From positions 1 to 8,429 of the forward strand of contig CANCGX010000046.1 of NCBI GenBank assembly GCA_947377725.1: a stretch of DNA of 8,429 nt, written 5' to 3'. Origin of the DNA: Actinomycetota bacterium (lineage in GTDB: Bacteria; Actinomycetota; Actinomycetes; Nanopelagicales; Nanopelagicaceae). The translations under genes and the position numbers were made by a program. Shown here piece after piece: positions 5,837 through 8,429 of the stretch. The stretch's first letter is position 1. Every line of letters starts with the position of its first letter. The notes below the pieces were generated by a model. That model made no database searches and was not told where the DNA came from. It saw nothing but the letters and a program-made list of their open reading frames with translations.

Positions 5837-6342
5837 AGAGAATTATTCTCGCTGTAGCCCTCCTTTTTACATCAGTAGTTCCGGCTCATGCAGCCAGCGT
5901 TCCTAATTGCTCAACCATTGCAACGAATCCTGATGTGAAAAAGGGGATTCTCCTCAATTGTTTAAATGGCAAAGGCTCTTTTATTTTTCAAGCTATTCGT
6001 GGACCAGCCATTGTGAATGTATGGGGATCCTGGTGTGATCCTTGCAAACAAGAGATTCCTTTCTTAGTTCAAGCAGCTAAAACGAAAAAGATTCAAATAA
6101 TCGGTATTGATGTCGTTGAGAAGAGCGATGCAACTGGTCGTGCTTTTGTTGCCGCACACGGAATGACATGGCCGCAACTCTCGGATATCAAGAGCAAAAC
6201 CAAGGGCATTTTTGGGTTTGGCGTACCAGTTACTAGATTTATTGATGGAAATGGCAAAGCAGTTTACGAAAAAATCGGTCCATTTAAGTCATTCGCCGAA
6301 ATTCAGAAAGCAGCACTTCAGTTTCTAGGAGTAAAGATTTAA
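5833..6342 (+). CDS. Secreted TlpA-like thioredoxin-fold protein (thiol-disulfide oxidoreductase)
   Basis: The 169-residue product starts with a signal peptide: Lys-Arg at 2-3, a hydrophobic core at 4-16, and a likely cut after AHA (18-20). No lipobox cysteine is seen, so it is probably released or held extracytoplasmically. The thioredoxin domain carries WCDPC (67-71; redox cysteines 68 and 71) and the cis-proline loop GVPVTRFID (130-138, Pro132). Two further cysteines, 26 and 43, precede the fold and could form a structural disulfide. TlpA-like proteins reduce or shuffle disulfides, for example in cytochrome c maturation; the target here is unknown. The start codon overlaps the nth stop (ATGA) with no separate ribosome binding site, indicating translational coupling. 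The nth-tlpA pair is also adjacent in M. tuberculosis (Rv3674c-Rv3673c). The stop overlaps that of acs. Confidence 0.9.
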   Translation: MKRIILAVALLFTSVVPAHAASVPNCSTIATNPDVKKGILLNCLNGKGSFIFQAIRGPAIVNVWGSWCDPCKQEIPFLVQAAKTKKIQIIGIDVVEKSDATGRAFVAAHGMTWPQLSDIKSKTKGIFGFGVPVTRFIDGNGKAVYEKIGPFKSFAEIQKAALQFLGVKI

Positions 6343-8309
6343 TCCTCTGATTTTGCTGTTGTAAGTCCTTCTGAAATTAACTTCATAACATTTGGATCGG
6401 CCAAAGTTGTTGAATCCCCCACCGCGCGATTTTCTGCAACGTCACGAAGTAAACGACGCATAATCTTTCCGCTTCGCGTTTTAGGCAATTCGTTCACAAC
6501 CATAATCTGCCGTGGCCGAGCAATTGCGCCGATTTCTTTCGATACGTGTGCTTTTAATTCCTTTTGTAATTCATCACCAGTTGCGTGATCAATACCCGTA
6601 CGCAAAATAACGAATGCAACAATTGCTTGTCCTGTCATTGCATCGTTGGCACCAACGACCGCCGCTTCAGCAACTGCCTCATGGGAGACAAGCGCTGATT
6701 CAACTTCGGTAGTAGAGATACGGTGACCAGAGACATTCATGACATCGTCAACGCGACCTAACAACCAAATTGCACCATCGTCATCAAGTTTTGCACCATC
6801 GCCAGCAAAATATTTTGGAGTAAATCGTGACCAGTACGTTTCGTTATAGCGCTCTGGTTCGCCCCAAACTCCGCGAAGCATTGAAGGCCAAGGTTCAGTA
6901 AGAACTAAATACCCACCATGTCCATCACCGAGTTCTTGTCCTGCATCGTCATACAACTTCGCAACAATTCCAGGCAGCGCTTTCATTGCACTTCCTGGCT
7001 TGCATGAGGTAATTCCAGGCAAAGGTGAAATCATGATTGCGCCGGTTTCGGTTTGCCACCACGTATCAACAATTGGGCAACGTCCTCCACCAATTACATC
7101 TCGGTACCACATCCACGCTTCAGGATTAATTGGTTCTCCAACTGATCCGAGCAAACGAAGTGTTGAAAGATCTGAAGCCTGTGGAAATTCATCGCCCCAC
7201 TTCATCCATGTGCGAATGAGGGTTGGGGCTGTGTAAAGAATGGAAACTTTATATTTTTCAATGATTTCAAACATTCTGTTTTTTGTTGGTGAGTCAGGCG
7301 TTCCTTCGTACATAACCTGGGTTGCGCCATTAATCATTGGTCCATAGACAACATATGAATGACCGGTAATCCAGCCAATGTCGGCTGTACACCAATAAAC
7401 ATCTTTTTCAGGCTTGAGATCAAAGACCATCTTGTGCGTGTAAGCGGTCTGTGTCAGATAACCCCCAGTTGTATGGAAGATTCCTTTGGGTTTAGCGGTA
7501 GTTCCTGATGTGTACAGAATGAAGAGGATATGTTCAGAATCAAAGCTCTCGGCTTCATGTTCAGCACTTTGACGTTCAACAATCTCGTGCCACCAGACAT
7601 CGCGCGTGCTATCGAATTCAGTTTCTTGGCCCGTGCGCTTTACAACGAGAACGTTCTTAACATTTGTTTCGCCTTTAAGTGCTTCGTCAACCGCTGGCTT
7701 CAATGCAAATGCAGCACCTTTGCGGTAACCACCATCTGAAGTAATGACAAGCGTTGCATCTGCATCTTGAATACGAGCAAGAAGTGAGTCGGCAGAAAAT
7801 CCGCCGAAAACAACAGAGTGCGCCGCGCCAATGCGTGCACAAGCCAGCATTGCGACTGCTGCCTCCGGAATCATCGGCATATAAATTGCAACGCGATCGC
7901 CAGCTTTGACGCCAAGTTCAATTAGAGCATTCGACGCTTTCTTAACGTCATGCAACATCTGCGCATATGTAATGGTGCGAGTGTCTCCAGGTTCGCCCTC
8001 AAAATAATATGCAACGCGATCGCCTCGTCCTTCAATGACGTGCCGATCTAAACAGTTGTAAGACGCGTTGAGTTTTCCACCGACAAACCATTTCGCAAAA
8101 GGAACTTTCCAGTTGAGCACTTCATCCCACGACTTGGTCCAATGAAGCGCTCCGGCTTGTTTCGCCCAAAATGCTAAGCGGTCAGCCGATGCTTCTTCAT
8201 AGATCCCGGGTTGAGCGTTGGCTTGAGCAGCAAATGCCGCTGAAGGCGGGAAGAGGCGATTTTCGGTGCCGAGGTTGTCGATTGATTCATGTTGGTTATC
8301 GGTACTCAC
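6339..8309 (-). CDS. acs: Acetyl-coenzyme A synthetase (AMP-forming)
   Basis: It activates acetate with ATP to acetyl-AMP and then acetyl-CoA in the cytoplasm, allowing acetate use. The 656-residue length is typical of Acs. Adenylation motifs in order: YTSGTTAKPKG (266-276, phosphate loop), DTWWQTETG (415-423), GDG near 503-505, GRVDDVMNVSGHR (518-530), and PKTRSGKIMRR (609-619), whose Lys615 is the catalytic lysine and, in the family, the target of regulatory acetylation. W417-W418 in WWQTE is part of the wall that restricts the pocket to acetate in this family. The loop has Ala272 where Gly is usual. GTG at 8307-8309 is the start: TGA directly precedes it in frame, and there is no Shine-Dalgarno sequence at normal distance. 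It converges on the thioredoxin-like gene. In related bacteria acs is often under Crp control. Confidence 0.97.
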   Translation of the reverse strand: MSTDNQHESIDNLGTENRLFPPSAAFAAQANAQPGIYEEASADRLAFWAKQAGALHWTKSWDEVLNWKVPFAKWFVGGKLNASYNCLDRHVIEGRGDRVAYYFEGEPGDTRTITYAQMLHDVKKASNALIELGVKAGDRVAIYMPMIPEAAVAMLACARIGAAHSVVFGGFSADSLLARIQDADATLVITSDGGYRKGAAFALKPAVDEALKGETNVKNVLVVKRTGQETEFDSTRDVWWHEIVERQSAEHEAESFDSEHILFILYTSGTTAKPKGIFHTTGGYLTQTAYTHKMVFDLKPEKDVYWCTADIGWITGHSYVVYGPMINGATQVMYEGTPDSPTKNRMFEIIEKYKVSILYTAPTLIRTWMKWGDEFPQASDLSTLRLLGSVGEPINPEAWMWYRDVIGGGRCPIVDTWWQTETGAIMISPLPGITSCKPGSAMKALPGIVAKLYDDAGQELGDGHGGYLVLTEPWPSMLRGVWGEPERYNETYWSRFTPKYFAGDGAKLDDDGAIWLLGRVDDVMNVSGHRISTTEVESALVSHEAVAEAAVVGANDAMTGQAIVAFVILRTGIDHATGDELQKELKAHVSKEIGAIARPRQIMVVNELPKTRSGKIMRRLLRDVAENRAVGDSTTLADPNVMKLISEGLTTAKSED

Positions 8310-8316
8310 TCACGCG

Positions 8317-8322
8317 AGGTTA
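8317..8322 (-). promoter_or_regulatory. Candidate -10 element for a leaderless acs transcript
   Basis: On the - strand TAACCT (TAnnnT form) ends 7 nt before the GTG start of acs, so transcription would begin at or next to the start codon. This would explain the missing Shine-Dalgarno sequence. No good -35 hexamer lies 16-18 bp further upstream, which is not unusual in Actinobacteria. It is a pattern match only. Confidence 0.35.
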
Positions 8323-8420
8323 CACATCCTCAGTTATCCCCACTAGGGATTGGAAGAAATATTTTTGACGGACTATTTGCGTACTTTCTGCTCATTACGT
8401 TCATTGCATTCATCACAGAT

Positions 8421-8429
8421 AGAAAGGAG
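8421..8429 (+). promoter_or_regulatory. Shine-Dalgarno sequence of a + strand gene beyond the window
   Basis: The window ends in AGAAAGGAG, a near-complete match to the anti-Shine-Dalgarno complement, with no start codon before the edge. A gene divergent from acs probably begins within about 15 nt of the boundary. TTGACG at 8365-8370 could be its -35 element, but no matching -10 sits at 16-18 bp. Nothing else is recognised in 8310-8420. Confidence 0.4.

Noticed and set aside
8310..8345. A Crp/GlxR site upstream of acs, expected from known regulation in relatives
   Set aside because: The region has GTGTAA and GTGAG on the same strand, a direct rather than inverted arrangement; no TGTGA-N6-TCACA-like palindrome was found.
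78..8368. Other open frames such as 78-374 (-), 1437-1736 (-), 1471-1815 (-), 1852-2190 (-), 3187-3711 (-), 3704-4078 (-) and 4733-4930 (+)
   Set aside because: They lie antisense or out of frame to well-supported genes, have low-complexity or arginine/serine-rich translations, no family motifs and no start signals.
8289..8429. An open + strand frame running off the window with a hydrophobic stretch (from about 8373)
   Set aside because: Its only usual start codons (ATG 8289, TTG 8292) lie inside acs without a ribosome binding site. The hydrophobic run follows from T-rich sequence, and the AGAAAGGAG at the edge suits a start further on. A partial membrane protein cannot be fully excluded.
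1..8429. Mobile elements, CRISPR arrays, defence or toxin-antitoxin genes, tRNA/rRNA
   Set aside because: No transposase or integrase motifs, repeat arrays, paired small toxin genes or structured RNA patterns were seen on either strand. The window is coding housekeeping sequence throughout.

Overview
The window looks like a chromosomal housekeeping segment from a small-genome, rather AT-rich actinobacterium. Three things point there. The transcription factor is of the Crp/GlxR type. The order DUF4177 protein, RidA-like protein, Crp, endonuclease III, TlpA-like thioredoxin, acetyl-CoA synthetase follows, with genes missing, the Mycobacterium tuberculosis Rv3678A-Rv3667 neighbourhood as I recall it. 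The aspartate kinase has the two-product architecture known from Corynebacterium. Codons favour A/T in the third position and genes are packed with almost no spacers. A freshwater acI-type lineage (Nanopelagicales) is my best guess, but this is inference from gene content and composition only.

Layout. Positions 1-18 are probably the last codons of recR. A short leader (19-97) with a 7+7 bp inverted repeat precedes aspartate kinase (98-1369, +), which carries a strong internal ribosome binding site and start for a separate regulatory subunit. asd (1373-2434, +) follows 3 nt later, so the first two steps of the aspartate pathway (towards lysine, threonine, methionine and diaminopimelate) form one unit. 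A metallophosphoesterase (2424-3242, -) runs into asd from the other side and overlaps its end by 11 bp. Only 20 bp separate its start from a divergent cluster on the + strand: GatB/YqeY-like protein (3263-3715), a 53-residue DUF4177 protein (3736-3897) and a RidA-family protein (3900-4367). crp/glxR (4368-5057, -) abuts the RidA gene stop to stop. A 65 bp divergent spacer leads to nth (5123-5836, +), which overlaps a secreted TlpA-like thioredoxin (5833-6342, +) by 4 bp. acs (6339-8309, -) converges on the latter, and their two stop codons share the tetranucleotide TTAA. The last 120 bp hold the acs upstream region and, at the very edge, a good Shine-Dalgarno sequence for a + strand gene lying outside the window.

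How the genes relate. ask-asd supply aspartate semialdehyde. The RidA-like protein may detoxify reactive imines or enamines from amino-acid metabolism. Crp/GlxR is a cAMP-responsive regulator, and acs is a typical target of such regulators in related organisms, although I found no convincing Crp site here. nth repairs oxidised bases.

I found no mobile element, CRISPR array, tRNA, rRNA, toxin-antitoxin or defence gene, and no obviously novel system. The most informative signals are the internal aspartate-kinase start, the operator-like repeat upstream of it, a strong hairpin just past asd hidden inside the antisense gene, and three gapless convergent junctions.
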